From Mactra quadrangularis (Eukaryota; Mollusca; Bivalvia; Venerida; Mactridae): a stretch of 64,000 bases of DNA. Under the pieces are notes generated by a model. That model worked only from the letters and a program-made list of their open reading frames with translations. It did not search any database and was not told the origin of the DNA. A program made the translations under genes and the position numbers. The stretch covers positions 36,641,264 through 36,705,263 of the forward strand of contig CM046298.1 of assembly GCA_025267735.1 (NCBI GenBank), read 5' to 3'. Below, one piece after another: positions 12,293 to 25,289 of the stretch. Every line of letters begins with the position of its first letter. Position 1 is the stretch's first letter.

Positions 12293-13440
12293 TATATACA
12301 GTTTAACCACTATATGGACCATCAAATTCGATGGTCTTAATATCAGAATAGTCGTAATACTCGTCAAGGGATCTTCTCAAATTACGCATTTCTGGCTTTA
12401 ATATCGTCAAACATTCGCAGCCCATTTTGCAGTAAACAATGTGGTTTCATACCGCAATTTTACTGTTACAGTAGTGAAAAAATTGTGGTTTATAATTTGT
12501 CAAAGAACTAATGTAGGACATCGTTTAGAATTGAAACTGAAACTTTATGTAACCTGAGTTTCTTAATAATTGAAACAAAGTTAATTGTTAATGGTGGTTA
12601 ATATTTCTTAGAATACTCGATTAAAAGAAGTTTTTCTAAACTTCCGTTTTATCATATTTAGTATACATAAACCGCCCTCCAAAAGTTTCTTCACAGTACA
12701 AATAATGGAATTGCTACAAATGCCAAGTTCAAGATTGCAGACTTATATATTATTGCTTATTTAGATCATTATTAATGCTATGGAAACAAAATTTCCTTGA
12801 GTAAATTTCATTTTCTAGTTGAAGCAAAAATTATCTATCAGCCTCAAAACTATGGTCAATGAACCACAACGAACCAATATCAAGTTTGAGATATTTTTGT
12901 AATTTCACATCTAAAGGAAAGTGTACTGAGTTCAAAAGCAAAATAAAAATTAATTTAACAATAATTTGCTTTTATAACTTTTTAAAATCCATTGAGTATA
13001 ATGTTAACTGTAAATGTGTGAAGGAAAATTTAGAGGGTAGTGTTTTATATATCTACTTACTTTGTTGTTCGATTAACTAAGTTACTATCTTAGCTTACAT
13101 GTTTTGAATCAACCGTACAGAGTCTAAATCGTAATAATACTTATAAAAATGCCTTCATTATCTGATTTTGAAGTTAAGAACTTATCATTTTGTACAATTG
13201 TAGTAATAAAGAAATTGACAGAATGAATATATTTCACGCTTCGGTAATTACATTACTTGTTAATATGATTATTTCAAAATATGCAAATTATATTTAGATG
13301 ATTGTATTTTTGTCTAGATTAAGTAAATTTTCACTAGCTACATTAATGAATGAAACACTTTACTGATTTATAAGTCAATATCATCCTTTCTACTAATATA
13401 TTTAATCTGGAATGCAAATTAGGGGAATGTTATCTTAAAC
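12293..13440. other. Intergenic DNA
   Basis: Holds a scrap (ACCATCAAATTCGATGGTCTTAATATC, 12321-12346) related to the foldback at 32134. No gene; the ORF at 12859-13080 is AT-rich and unrecognised. Confidence 0.4.
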
Positions 13441-13710
13441 TAAAAGGACTGACACCTTGCGTCAGACTCGATTTCAAGAGTCAAACGTTTGATACCCAGG
13501 GCAAGACGGGACCTACGTTTTCGCGAGGTTTGCTCTTGATATACTCGGGTATTCTCCCGTCTACCTATTATACCTAGTATACCTATTATATGTATAACCA
13601 AATAAGGGATTTGTCAGCTCTAGGCGAGTGTATGTGCTTAGCACTAGATTTAAAGCTGGGTTTAGAGACGTTGCCGTGTCCTTGGTCAGTGCGCTGAACT
13701 ACTGACCGCC
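13440..13710. repeat. Possible degenerate SINE
   Basis: GC-richer patch with a B-box-like GTTTGATACCCAGG at about 13486 and tRNA-like GTCCTTGGTCAGTGCGCTGAAC at about 13677. No second copy recognised; tentative. Confidence 0.25.
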
Positions 13711-15361
13711 GCATTATGGCAATGATAGTGCTGAAAAACGACATGCAACAGTACATCAAAACAGTGTGGGCACATACTTTTTAACAACTAAATGTAAAAA
13801 ATATTTACATACATGTATATTTAAAATCTAAGAAACGCTCATCAAAGGTCATGATAACTCATTAAGTATAAATGTACGTGAAATAACGAGTAAAGGTTAC
13901 AATTATAAAAGCCCCTAATCACTTACAACATACATTTTTATTTATTAAAACTACTTTTTGAGACTCGCAGCTGTTCTCAGTATAAGACAAAATGTGAAAT
14001 AGAATGTATTTTTTATAATAATATTTGTGTCATTTGTGATTTAAAATACATTGTAGTTCGTTTTAACTTCTGATATTTTTCAAATAGTTTTTTAATTAAA
14101 ACCAAAATATTCGAGTTTTTCTGTAACCTAGGGTTAATTCACCCTATATTTTATACAGTCGGTCGCTGAATAGCATGTGCAAGTCGTGTATTAGGTCATG
14201 CACATCAATGTACTTAAAATAATAAATTTTCTCACTCAATAGTTCAATAAAGTGATGTAAGTACTCCTGTTTGAACGATTTAAACATACTACCTTAACAT
14301 TCAACACTAGTCTGATGTAAGGATTAAAAACTAGTTTTGTTTCTTGTTCCTTAACCGTCATTTTACCATCGACCGTATTTCTTTAAATTTAAAAGATCGA
14401 GATCGTTGTTATGAAACATCATTAAATAGTGCATAAATCGACAACAAGGGAGACATAGTTACCAATAATATCGCTAAACAATGGACAAAAAAATATAATT
14501 ATTAAAATACCAACCGACCCTTGATTTTGAGGGCATGATGCTAAATGGAGCAACACTTTGAACTCCTGAAGTAGGGACACTGCTAATTTCTTTGCGCAAA
14601 ATTTACCTACAGTTGTTGAATGTTCCACTCCAGCCTGGTGTAAACTTTTCCAAAGGTGATTTTGATGGTCATTGGCTTATTGTACAATATTGATATAATC
14701 CGGCACTTAAAATTTATTTTCAAATTAGAAACAGTACTACAATTTAGGCCATATGGGTTTTTTACCTTAATGATGGTGACCTTTATCAGTTTCAACCACG
14801 AGTACAAACCACAATAAACAAATCACCTTCATTAACACATGTACATGTATATAGATAATCTTCAACCATTATAATATAAGAAATTGTTATAAATTATAGT
14901 ATAAGTCAAATAACTGATCCCTGCATTGTAAGAAAAACGAGTTCCAGACGCGCGCTGATGGCATGCGAACGTAAGACGGTGGAGACTGCCTGACTACGTT
15001 CCGTATAGTTGGAATATACACACGTTCCTCTGCCAGACTCATTTTGGATAAACACTAAGCCTACCAAAATGCATTAGAGGGCGATAAATAAGCGAGTTGT
15101 CAGGTCTTCTCCATTATAATAGATAAATATGTCACTGCTAAAGACATATGATAGTTTGTACGAAATCTATGAATACCACAGACTAGAATTTTGTTAATAT
15201 TAAAGTTCGGGTAAAATTTATACACCATGTGTGTATGTTGTAAAATGGAGTTAAACACATTGACAATGTTATTTCTGTTTCTGTTGCAAATTTATACTTT
15301 GAAGACCACCTGCAAAAAACATGTATTTTGGTTTTACTTTTTAATTCTGTAATGTCCTACG
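13711..15361. other. Intergenic DNA without recognised genes
   Basis: AT-rich; nothing supported. ORFs at 14422-14628 and 14607-14807 have no splice or homology support. Confidence 0.4.
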
Positions 15362-15451
15362 CATTCGGAACCCACGGCGATTATCTACAAAGAAATTCGT
15401 TTACATGTATTTGTGTAAAAAGTAAAAACTCGCCGAGGAGTTCCGACTGAT
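15362..15451. repeat. Foldback of the CATTCGGAAC family (distal copy)
   Basis: GCATTCGGAACCCACGGCGAT and, about 60 bases later, CGCCGAGGAGTTCCGACTG are inverted copies. The same arms make hairpins around gene 2 (46710-46870, 47196-47275, 49201-49345). Confidence 0.65.
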
Positions 15452-16649
15452 GTCCTACGCTGTCAGCAGTACTCCCTGCTTCACTCACGACGGTATTTCT
15501 ATTTCAAATAAGTATTTTCATAATACTATGTTTTTCACAAAGACTATTTGTTATTGCATGTTATTACCCCTCTTGGGGCACATGCGAGGTTAGCGCACCC
15601 TAGAACCTTGGTGAAACCCCGAGTGGCATTTTTTCCAGTGTCCATTCCATGTCAGAACCTTCTTAGGTTCTTGTTTTGTTATTTATTTATGGTGTCACAA
15701 ATTTATTTTTATCACAAAAGTTTAAAATTCTAAACTAAATATACTACTCATTGCTTTGTAGTTGTGTGGAAGGTCTATGATGTTTACAGTTGTTATTCCT
15801 GATATGTTTGCTTGCAGCTTTGTATTGTTGAAAACCACGCCATTAGCATATGATTTTGAATATGTTTTATGATTATTCATATTTATGTCATATCATGGAC
15901 CTAGTTTTTATCATGAGGAATAATAATTATTATGTGTACCTGTGAAGGTTATTTCATTCTAATTGTCGGGGAATATTGACATCGCTGACCAGTGATGGTA
16001 TTATTAAGCTTCTGACTCTAAATAGAATATGTAACTCAGTCTACACTTCTTAAGAGCTGTATTAAAATTTTGCTTCAGTTGAAATTATCAAATATTATTT
16101 GTTATTTCACGTTCCAAGTCCATAATCCACTTAGGCTCCAAATTCCATAGTAGGCCTATAAACTGGTACACTTGAATGGACTAGCACATAATCAATCTCC
16201 GTTTGAAAATCGTAATAATTTCACAATATGTGTGTTGTCGTTAGGTCTAAATATTCTTTAACTTACAAATTTGCAATGAGTACCTGGTCAACACTTACCA
16301 ACTATATAACAAGAATTGTTGACAGAAACACAAGGGCCTAAAACATAGACATAATAAATAATCAAAGCGCTGATAACACTGTCGGACATGGGGTTTTGAT
16401 AGAATATATAAATACGGGATTATATAACAAACGGAAGCGATACAATGGGTCTTTCTTTTACATTTATAAGCTTAATTTGATATACTACAATTGCACAGAC
16501 AGCAAATCGTCTGCTTGTTAACGCGTAATGCGAACTATATTAATTGAAGTACATGTAGTAATTGTCCCTTGAATTGCGCACGCACGGCCTAATGTAATCG
16601 TCTGCGACAAATTTTAGTGAAGATTTGCTACAGTCCGCTATTAAACATG
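15452..16649. other. Intergenic DNA without recognised genes
   Basis: No coding exon or repeat recognised. A short ORF at 15548-15733 has no support. Confidence 0.4.
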
Positions 16650-16724
16650 CATTCTCGTACCCAGAGTCTAGTAGGATTCTCAATACTAGATCGAGAATAT
16701 TGATAACCTCGGGGAACGAGAATG
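16650..16724. repeat. Foldback: CATTCTCGTACCC hairpin
   Basis: CATTCTCGTACCCAGAGTCT at the left and GGGGAACGAGAATG at the right, with a second inner pair (AGGATTCTCAATACTAGATC / GAGAATATTGATAACCTC). Related to 9526-9571. Confidence 0.65.
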
Positions 16725-17032
16725 CTAAACATGGGGAAACCCCATGTAAAACTGTTTATGCGTACAAGTAAAATACAGTTCTACCGACGCCTGATTTTTC
16801 CATGCAGGTAATTTATAGAAAGCGCATTGTTTATATGGCATTATAAATTACCACTAATTACTATGGCTACAATAAAAGTTGACAATGGATACTGCTGATG
16901 AGCCCAGCCTAACAAATGTCAGTAAGTACAAAGTTAATCAACCATATGTATTCCTCTCTGATTAGCATGGTCTCATTATCAACATCAAAGAGGACGATAT
17001 TAACGGTCTTCTTGTTAACCCAAGACAGTATA

Positions 17033-17394
17033 CAGTTCCGTCCAAACGTCTTTGAACACAATTCTGTTTTCCGGACAGAATTTCAGTTCCGCCCAAACGT
17101 CTTTGAACACAATTTTGTTTTTCGGACAGAATTTCAGTTCCGCCCAAACGTCTTTGAACACAATTTTGTTTTTCGGACAGAATTTCAGTTCCGTCAAACG
17201 TCTTTGAACACAATTTTGTTTTTCGGACAGAATTACAGTTCCGCCCAAACGTCTTTGAACACAATTTTGTTTTTCGGACAGAATTACAGTTCCGTCCAAA
17301 CGTCTTTGAACACAATTCTTGTTTTTTTTTCGGACAGAATTTCAGTTCCATCAAAACATCTTTGAATAAAATTCTGTTTTAGGGCAGAATTTAG
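17033..17394. repeat. 51-bp tandem repeat, about 7 copies
   Basis: The unit runs from CAGTTCCGCCCAAACGTC to TGTTTTTCGGACAGAATTT. The last copies diverge and the array fades out. Because 51 is divisible by three, long ORFs stay open on both strands, but there is no gene context. Confidence 0.95.
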
Positions 17395-17429
17395 TTGATT
17401 CACATTTACCTGTGAAAATGGGTTTTTTG

Positions 17430-17600
17430 ATAGGTTAACGCCGTTTCAAAACAATTTAGGTTATTTTACGGCGGCAAGCACACCTTATCTATCTTTCTGT
17501 GACCTTTTTTACAACCAGTACTCGCATACCATTCCAAGACCTTTAAATCCATATTCATGCACCAGATAAATGGAGGAAACTTGACACATGAAAAAGTAAC
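17430..17600 (-). mobile_element. SINE family S2 fragment
   Basis: GGTTAACGCCGTTTCAAAAC .. GGCGGCAAGCACACCTTATC .. TACAACCAGTACTCGCATACC matches the body of the full SINE at 52344-52642; the tRNA head is missing. Confidence 0.6.
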
Positions 17601-17643
17601 AAAGACTAATCTGATTGGATATACAAAATCATTCTCGTATATT

Positions 17644-17881
17644 GTTCGTTTTTTCTCAACTGTTAAAGCTTGAATAATTTCACGGTGACTGAATGCATTT
17701 TTTTTACTGGCGGTCTAATTTTTATTAAAAATATCTTTACTAAAACTTATAAAACGGCATAAGAAGCTTTACTCAATCATAATACACACTTTCGGAAACT
17801 CATTGTGTATTACGACAATAATTATAACAAGCGCATTCAACGTGAAATTATTCATGTTTTGACAGTTGAGAAAAAACGCAC
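17644..17881. mobile_element. Foldback MITE, family F1 copy a
   Basis: Left arm TTCGTTTTTTCTCAACTG .. GAATAATTTCACGGTGA and right arm CGTGAAATTATTCATGTTTTG .. CAGTTGAGAAAAAACG are inverted copies of about 45 bp. The second copy is at 21358-21494. Confidence 0.75.
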
Positions 17882-17901
17882 AATATATACAACTAGCGTT
17901 A

Positions 17902-17938
17902 GTATTGAGAATCCTACTAGACTCTGGGAACGAGAATG
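17902..17938. repeat. Fragment of the CATTCTCGT foldback family
   Basis: ATTGAGAATCCTACTAGACTCTGGGAACGAGAATG is the inverted equivalent of most of the left arm at 16650. Confidence 0.6.
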
Positions 17939-18549
17939 ATACAAAATCAGCATCAATAAGTTTATTGATATATAGTTCAAGGTATTTCATTTGTATAAGC
18001 TTGAAATTTAGTAAAATTACGTGCGTTACGTATGATCACATCGTCGGCAATCACAGTACTTTCTTCCGTTTACGTACTTTACGCAGCATAGCGGAGTAAT
18101 GTATCGTGGGATAACCGACGATGGTGGGATAAAAAAAAATTCTCAAAATTCCTTATGTCCAAGAACTTTTGAGAGGAACTATATGTTGTTAGAAGGGATA
18201 ATTATCTAGTCATAAAGAAATCAGAGTCCATGTTTAAGTATTGTCTATGAAAAATAAAGGGAATCTGATCAGAATCCTCTATTAGTGATCTTCATTATGT
18301 AGACTATGATCCCCACTCCAAAATGGTTTTTCCCTATGCTAGTGTGTACGATTTGTAATTTAAACGATTTAGATGATGAATTTCAATTTTTTACTTCGTG
18401 CAAATATTATTGATTATTCTGTTTGACATAACCTTTAAGTAATTTACATATGTTGTTTCCAGTTGTAACTTGTAAGAATGTTTAATGACGTATGCCATGG
18501 TGTCATCTTGTATATCTCAATACATCTATATTTATCTATGTATACGATT

Positions 18550-18655
18550 CGGTGCGAGGCGAAGAGAGACAATGCGATACGATGTGGTACGGTACTGTAC
18601 GGTACTGAACGGCACAACACAACACAATACAACACAGCACAACACAATGTGTTTA
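18550..18655. repeat. Simple sequence: (GATAC/GGTAC)n then (ACAAC)n
   Basis: A GCGATACGATGTGGTACGG run is followed by ACAACACAACACAATACAAC. Low-complexity pentamers; overlapping ORFs here are artefacts. Confidence 0.8.
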
Positions 18656-18728
18656 TTTGACGAATAAGTCGTGCTCAACCTTTGATCATAATATTATATT
18701 TTCACTGGTTGAAAAAGATGACTCGAAC

Positions 18729-19300
18729 ATGTGACAAAATATCCACGGAAAATCATGTAACGAAATATCCACAGAAAATCATGTGACCAAATATCCACAG
18801 AAAATCATGTGACCAAATATCCACAGAAAATCATGTTACCAAATATCAACAGAAAATCATGTGACCAAATATCCACAGAAAACCATGTGACCAAATATCC
18901 ACAGAAAATCATGTTACCAAATATCAACAGAAAATCATGTGACCAAATATCCACAGAAAACCATGTGACCAAATATCAACAGAAAATCATGTTACCAAAT
19001 ATCAACAGAAAATCATGTGACCAAATATCCACAGAAAATCACGTGACCAAATATCCACAGAAAATCATGTGACCAAATATCCTTATAAAATCATGTGACC
19101 AAATATCCACAGAAAATCATGTGACCAAATATCAACAGAAAGTCATGTGACCAAATATCAACAGAAAGTCATGTGACCAAATATCTTAAGAAAATCATGT
19201 GACCAAATATCCACAGAAAATCATGTGACCAAATATCTTAAGAAAATCATATGACTAAATATCTTAAGAAAATCATGTGACCAAATATCTTAAGAAATCA
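18729..19300. repeat. 26-bp tandem repeat, about 22 copies, each with an E-box
   Basis: Consensus unit ATGTGACCAAATATCCACAG + AAAATC. Nearly every unit contains TCATGTGAC, a CATGTG E-box; one unit (about 19038) has CACGTGACC. Variants (CAACAG, CTTAAG in place of CCACAG) are clustered: CTTAAG types fill the right end, as expected for local unit duplication. Confidence 0.95.
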
Positions 19301-19926
19301 AATATGAAAAAAAACCAAATGTTTAGCTTGTTTCGAGGTGGTACATGTGCTAATCAGAAACCTAAACTTTAGTGAAATATTAACAAAATGATAAATTGAT
19401 AATCGCCGTAATTTCTGAATATTTTATGTGCATTTTATTTGAGAAATTAAGATTTTAAGATGGGGCTACCTAGCTTGCAGGTGTAACCATGAAAACTGTT
19501 CATAATATTTAATTCATTATGCTAAGTAACTGTTTGTTTGTTACATAGTAGGTTTAGCTAACATATTTCATATAAAAATCAGTATTTTAAATGTTGATTT
19601 TTATCTATGTCGGCTCCATATAACACATTAAAAATAAATAAAAGAATAAGGAAAAGATATAGCGTCGGTAAGCCATAAGCTTAGACGGCAGAGTTTTTAA
19701 TGAAGTCAAACTAAGAAGTTTGCGAAACTCAGTGAACAGACCTCCTTGGTTATATCAAAAATGCAACTTTTTACGGTCCTTTAAGTACCAAATGCTTATA
19801 TGAATATGAAAAGTAAAAAATGAAATGTTCGAGTTTTATAACTATATTTAGTAAAGAGAGTTTTAGCAGCCAAACTATCCAATTACTAATTTTTACGTTT
19901 AACTGCACTAAGATACGGTCAAGTTG
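19301..19926. other. Intergenic DNA without recognised features
   Basis: AT-rich; no gene or repeat recognised. Confidence 0.4.
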
Positions 19927-19930
19927 TTAA

Positions 19931-20440
19931 AGCCACTATATGAAGATATATTCAGTTACAGTAGACTTGAAAACTGTTTTACAACCCTGAAGTTATCAAA
20001 ATATAACATGTATTTAAGACACAATTAACAGTTTAAACCATTCTGCTTTCTAAATTCGAGTTGGACAAAGTGTCCAATTCTTAAAAAAGTGGGGTACTTT
20101 TATAAGAGCACACTATATTCATTTATACGCTGATGTTTAATATACATGATCCAAAATAGTTTCAAAGCTTAATTATGTAATTCGGAGTAAGTTTTCTCTA
20201 ATAAGTCTTCAACTTTAACATACTGTGATCACAACTATTATTTTAAGTATTGACAATCGAATTCTACTTTCGGTTTCGATCTACTTTCACTTTGAAATAC
20301 AATAAATAGCATGAACATATCCGAGTGATATTTGCATTTATTTAAATTATCTTGATCATTGGAGGTGTTGGAAATAGATAAATGTCTATTTTCTTTGCAA
20401 TAAAAAAACAATGTAACAATGTACTTTTGATATAGGGGCT
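19931..20440 (-). mobile_element. TTAA-flanked MITE, family T1 copy a
   Basis: 510 bp bracketed by TTAA (19927-19930 and 20441-20444). Ends AGCCACTATATGAAGATAT and TTGATATAGGGGCT are inverted repeats. It is inverted relative to T1b and T1c; the interior TCTACTTTCACTTTGAAATAC and TTTTATAAGAGCACACTATATTC blocks are shared. Confidence 0.85.
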
Positions 20441-20444
20441 TTAA

Positions 20445-21357
20445 AGAATACACGAGTTATATCTGATCTATGTTTATCTGTTCATGTATTAAGTTCAACT
20501 TATCGTCCGTCATCCTTATGCAGTTAACATACACATGGGAGAAGAAAGATCTGTTCTGTTCTGATAATACCGTATGCAAAATGCTGTATGATTGATTTCT
20601 TATGGGAAAAAATGGGCTAAAGTGAAGACTCAAAGTGTATACATAATACATTATAAACATTCAGGATTGAAAAATAAAATTGACAATAGTATAAGACAAA
20701 GGCAATCCGAGCGTTAGTCATTATACGACACTTAAGTTAAAGAAAATCTGCATCCGGTCTGTACCATCAAGGATCAACATCGAACTTCCGGTTTGGACTT
20801 CCGGTTTAAAAGATAACAGAAACCTTATTCATATAGACACTCTAGGTTTTGTACATGTACTTAACTATATTGACGCACAAATTAACACTATAACAAAATG
20901 TGAAGTGCCTAAATAATAATATACTTTAAGCGTATTACTTAAAACGTATATATATTGTATTGACATAAGCGAATATCAGTTATTGTCTTTGTTTGCTTCG
21001 AAGAAATATAATAATCGGTATTGTTGTATTGTTTAATTTTCACTCTGAATGCAATAAACTGTGAGAATATGTTTATACTTTTATAAGTACTTTAGCCGAC
21101 GCCCTTATTGTTACATTGAATGTTTAGAACGTACACTTTTTCTAGTTTTCAGCATAATAGTGTCTTTACATGTGAATAAATATTTTTTAAAATAACAATA
21201 TTGTTTGTGAAGTGCATCATTGTAATGTAATTAAATGCTAATTGACGCATTTTCTACATTAGTCATTATACTTCATCATATCCAGATCATTGGTATACAT
21301 GGCACAACCAGAGCTGTAGTGGTCAATACAAATTTCAGCAGCTCGATTTTGGTGCTT
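20445..21357. other. Intergenic DNA
   Basis: No gene recognised. GAACTTCCGGTTTGGACTTCCGGTT near 20779 is a local duplicate. Confidence 0.4.
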
Positions 21358-21494
21358 AGTTCGTTTTTTTCTCAACTGTCAAAACATGAATAATTTCACG
21401 ATGACTTCGTGCTCTTTCTCTAACTTGTCATAATGTGAAAGTGTGTTATCAATCACCAAGAAATTATTCAAACTTTGACAGTTGGGAAAATGGA
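21358..21494. mobile_element. Foldback MITE, family F1 copy b
   Basis: Arms TTCGTTTTTTTCTCAACTGT .. GAATAATTTCACGATGA and CAAGAAATTATTCAAACTTTG .. CAGTTGGGAAAA. It is about 100 bp shorter than copy a. Confidence 0.7.
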
Positions 21495-21689
21495 CTATAT
21501 AAGACGTGATTGTGTTACTGCTTAAATTAAATAATCAAAGGACCGACAACGCAAAAAGACTTCCGTGCGCATTGAAACTTAACAAATGGGACCAAGAATG
21601 CAAACAAGTAATGTGACAACGATGTTTATGACCGATTGACATACAAATTTGCATTGAAACAGGTCATTGAGCCTAAAGAGTATAATATA

Positions 21690-22004
21690 CTCGTACATAC
21701 AATCCCCATCTCGTACAGTTGCATGTAAATTTGCACTAAAATTTTCATTAGCTTTTTTTGCAGATAGAATAATGTATTTCAAATGTCACCCATATAACAA
21801 CACTGGTTGAACTTTGTTTAAAAGCAATTTGTCAAAGCCAAATGTACAAAACATACAATAATGGCATTATTAGTATAACAAAACGTGCATAGATATTCAC
21901 AGTAAATCAGAAAACTCCGCTTTACTGATTCCTAAATGTTTCTATACAAATTGTAGCATTTTAGAAAAGCTGACAAGTACAATGAAATCTGTGATAGAGC
22001 AGCT
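21690..22004. mobile_element. TTAA-type MITE, family T2 copy b (left end unclear)
   Basis: Right end GAAATCTGTGATAGAGCAGCT is followed by TTAA (22005-22008). The interior TTGCATGTAAATTTGCACTAA and TAGCATTTTAGAAAAGCTG match the family. The left terminus could not be placed. Confidence 0.5.
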
Positions 22005-22008
22005 TTAA

Positions 22009-22814
22009 GTTGCAGTCACAAGGTTGAAAAACAATGAATGCCTTCAGTGACATTCGCTTCAAGTGCATATAAGTTTAGAATTTATTTACATGTATTAATT
22101 TTAAAAATAATGCGCCAATTAAAGTAGTTATACTATGTTGTCAATCACTATGTTTCACCTGTTTATAAGAATGTAAAATTTGTTGTTGTTTTATTATATC
22201 ATTATTTATTAATTCACCCATGTCTATCGTAGGTATAATTTTTCTGTTTTGTTTGGATTGTAAGCCATAAAGAATTACCCTTTAAAAGTTATACACTCAG
22301 TAAAATAATTGATCAATGAACACTAATCCTGGGTATGAATTATGGTAAACCCTATTGTAAGAGATTGAAGGTGATACTGTATATTACCTGTAGTTTTTAT
22401 CATGTTCTGTTATACCCAATATTCATCGTTCTATATTTTTCATTTATGTTGTATGTATTCTGTTTGCTATCTTTGTCTTCGTTGACTCTCCAGTTTGGAG
22501 GAAATAAAGAAATATAATTGTCCGGGGCCAGAAATAGCTAACCCTTCCACTAGAAATTGACAATATCTCCATCTTCAGATGAGAATCAAAATTATATTTC
22601 GAATTTTAATTGAATGATGTATAAAAATAAGTATATCATTTGTTAATTAAACAATAGATAAGGCCTCAACAGTTTGTAAGTTATACAAATGAAAAAGACG
22701 ATGTGGCGATGTGAACCCTCTTGTCTGTAAATTGCGTGTTTTAAACAATAGACAGGAAGTGATCCTCTCTAAGATGTGACTTGTGTCTTGATCGAAAAAA
22801 GAAGGAAGACTAAG
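22009..22814. other. Intergenic DNA
   Basis: No supported gene. The ORF at 22335-22517 is hydrophobic, has no homology that I recognise and has no splice context. Confidence 0.4.
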
Positions 22815-22823
22815 TGTTGACGA

Positions 22824-23216
22824 CAATCTGATTAAAACCCGGTCTAAAATTTTCCGCTCGCCTACTCGCTAATTTAGATCTGGCCTTTTTCAAACGAAGG
22901 TCACGTTCAGATGACCTTTTCTCATCATAATATTCATGACGAGATTGTTATGATACGTAACTTGTTTACATCGTCTACGTCACGCAATTTGAATTTTGAA
23001 TTCCAATAGCAGACTGTGAATAATACCGCTGTTAAATTAGCTTGCCAACATTGGTCTAAAAATAGAAATTACAAAATCAAAATGTTTTTATAAATAATAG
23101 TGTTTCATCTAGATGAAAGCTACGTCGACACAAAGTTCATCTCGACGTGACCTTCCACGGAGACAGTAGAGATCCTGTACGACAATGCTCTACAGGATAT
23201 CTGTTTACGGAGATTG
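22824..23216 (+). mobile_element. Mutator-like MITE, family M copy 3
   Basis: 393 bp, CAATCTGATTAAAACCCGG to GTTTACGGAGATTG, with a perfect 9-bp TSD TGTTGACGA (22815-22823 and 23217-23225). Confidence 0.9.
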
Positions 23217-23225
23217 TGTTGACGA

Positions 23226-24345
23226 AATCTTCAAACTCTAATCGGACAATTATAAAATGCTTACTACAAAGTTCCACAATTGAGACCACCAACATCGATT
23301 GTCCTCGTGGCTGAATGGTCTTGATATAGGGAATTTTCCTTTCTTGTGTTAAACATTTAGGACTTCATCAAAATAGTATGATTGTGCAATATTCAAGTCG
23401 TTCTTCGTTGTGATACTTCACTGTAGAGCATGACGTCATTTACAAGAAGTCCGCATTAGATCGGCCGAGTGACCTTCTGAAAAAGTGACTAATTTAATGT
23501 TGTTGTAAAAATAATGAGTAATATTTTTTTAAGTACACATAAAAATCTGCTTTAATTTTTATATTCATTGTTATTATTAAAGTGCGTATTCATTAATAGA
23601 CTGCTCGGCGTCAAACGTTTTCCTATTGTTGATAAGTTAAAAGAAAAAAATCTAGGCTTATAATTGTTCTATCTTTTTTCTGTAACTTAATTACATTTTT
23701 TTACAGAAATTACTCAAACTGTTTTCGTCATAAACATTATGTAGTTCACACATTTCTCTCGCAATCAGTTGGAATCAGTAACATGCATATTATATAATAC
23801 CGGTACGGAATTCCGGGAAACTGCACTTTATCTTCTACCATGTGGTTTTTATCCCCAACCCTATTACTTTTTGTCTTTTCTTATCCCGAATCCTGGGGCA
23901 TCAAAGGCATTGTATCGACTAGTGTTCATTAACCAGGATAAAATTTTATAAACTGTATTATAAGATGGGCCTGATAAATACTTAATTATGATTTTAAATT
24001 GCTGATAACATTTTCGAATTTTTGAATATAATTCGGCTCGATTATTCTCCGACATTTTCTCCGCAGAGTATTTGCTGATAAACATATTGTAAAAATGGAT
24101 GTTAAGATTACAATTTGTTATGATGTAGCTTTATAATTGTTCACGTGATTCTATATCTCTGATTTCTTTTGATTGAAGTTTAAATTGTCGTAACATTTAA
24201 GTCAAAAACCACATGCTGTATTTAAAATGTACTAATTTCAACTACATGTATACCCCACATTGACCGCACAACAACCTGTCGTTAAACGTTACAGCAACAT
24301 GTTTTATACTGGTATACATGTAATGTGGGCTGAAGGTTGGAGGGG
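23226..24345. other. Intergenic DNA
   Basis: No gene supported. The ORF at 23769-23951 and its antisense are unrecognised. Confidence 0.4.
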
Positions 24346-24490
24346 TCTCGATTTCGAAGCCTACTAGGACCAATGCTTATTTCATTGAGCAAGAAATTGA
24401 CCTACCCTACAGTTGTTTTATTCCACCCAGGTGTAAATGGGAACTGTGGGGTAGCACCTGCATGAAGGTTATCTCAATGATCAGAGGTTA
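24346..24490 (+). mobile_element. SINE family S3 fragment
   Basis: TTTCATTGAGCAAGAAATTG .. CCACCCAGGTGTAAATGGGAAC resembles the body seen at 38994 and, inverted, at 57200. A second, inverted scrap lies at about 24880-24930 (TACCATCCTCGCAGG). Confidence 0.5.
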
Positions 24491-25280
24491 TCGTACTAAA
24501 TTGCCAAGTTGAACGGCTTAACATGTAACCAACTTAAAATATTAAGGGCAGTTTTTTCTTTGCCCAAAAAAGTTAACTTGATTGCTTGACTTGACATATA
24601 TGTATTCAAACACATAACAAAGAACGAATACATGGGTAATAGTTTTCAGGACTGATCCTGAAGTTCAGGATTTTGGAACAGAGAAAGGGTTCTTTCCATA
24701 TGATAATGTGGCCTTAAAAACATGAAATTTGGAAATTTCAGGATTTTGAAAATGTTGAACTTTCACCCATGCGAATAAAGAACTTTCAATTAAAAAGGTC
24801 AAGTTTTCTGTTGCCCGATGTTATTATCCCTTAACAATCGATTATCCCAATGACTAAACGGCATTATTCTATTTTGTGCCGCCAAACCATTAGCACAACG
24901 AAATCATACCATCCTCGCAGGTGCAATTATAACTGATCGTGCTAACCGGTCGGGCTGCCGTCTGTATGTCCTTCTCAAACAATTTTTGTGCGGTTGAACA
25001 ATTTTGAGTGCTGATAAGTCAGAAATGTCGAACTATCATAAAAATAATTCACGTGTCGATAGAGACCCCAAAATAAACAAATACATTCTTTAAGAAATCA
25101 ATTGATATAAACACATGTGTGGGCACTGTACAAATACTAGCACTAATATTATACATGTTTATTACAAAGCAGAGATATTTCTCTATGAAAACAGAATGAC
25201 TAGATATGTTCAGCCTTGAAGCATTATTGTATGCAAGATAACTTAGAGATAATGTTATTTCAATAATCCTGATGAATTTG
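24491..25280. other. Intergenic DNA
   Basis: A local inverted/direct pair (GAAGTTCAGGATTTTGGAAC and GGAAATTTCAGGATTTTG) lies near 24659-24752, and an S3 scrap near 24880. No gene. Confidence 0.35.
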
Positions 25281-25289
25281 CTTTGTTGG

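Noticed and set aside
16916..17365. 149-residue ORF with a 17-residue repeat (FRPNVFEHNFVFRTEFQ)
   Set aside because: It is the translation of the 51-bp tandem array; because 51 is a multiple of three, open frames exist on both strands. No splice or promoter context.
18809..19072. ORF with repeated TKYPQKIM
   Set aside because: Artefact of the 26-bp array.
18729..19300. CRISPR-like regular repeat
   Set aside because: Units are contiguous 26-mers with no unique spacers, in a eukaryotic genome.
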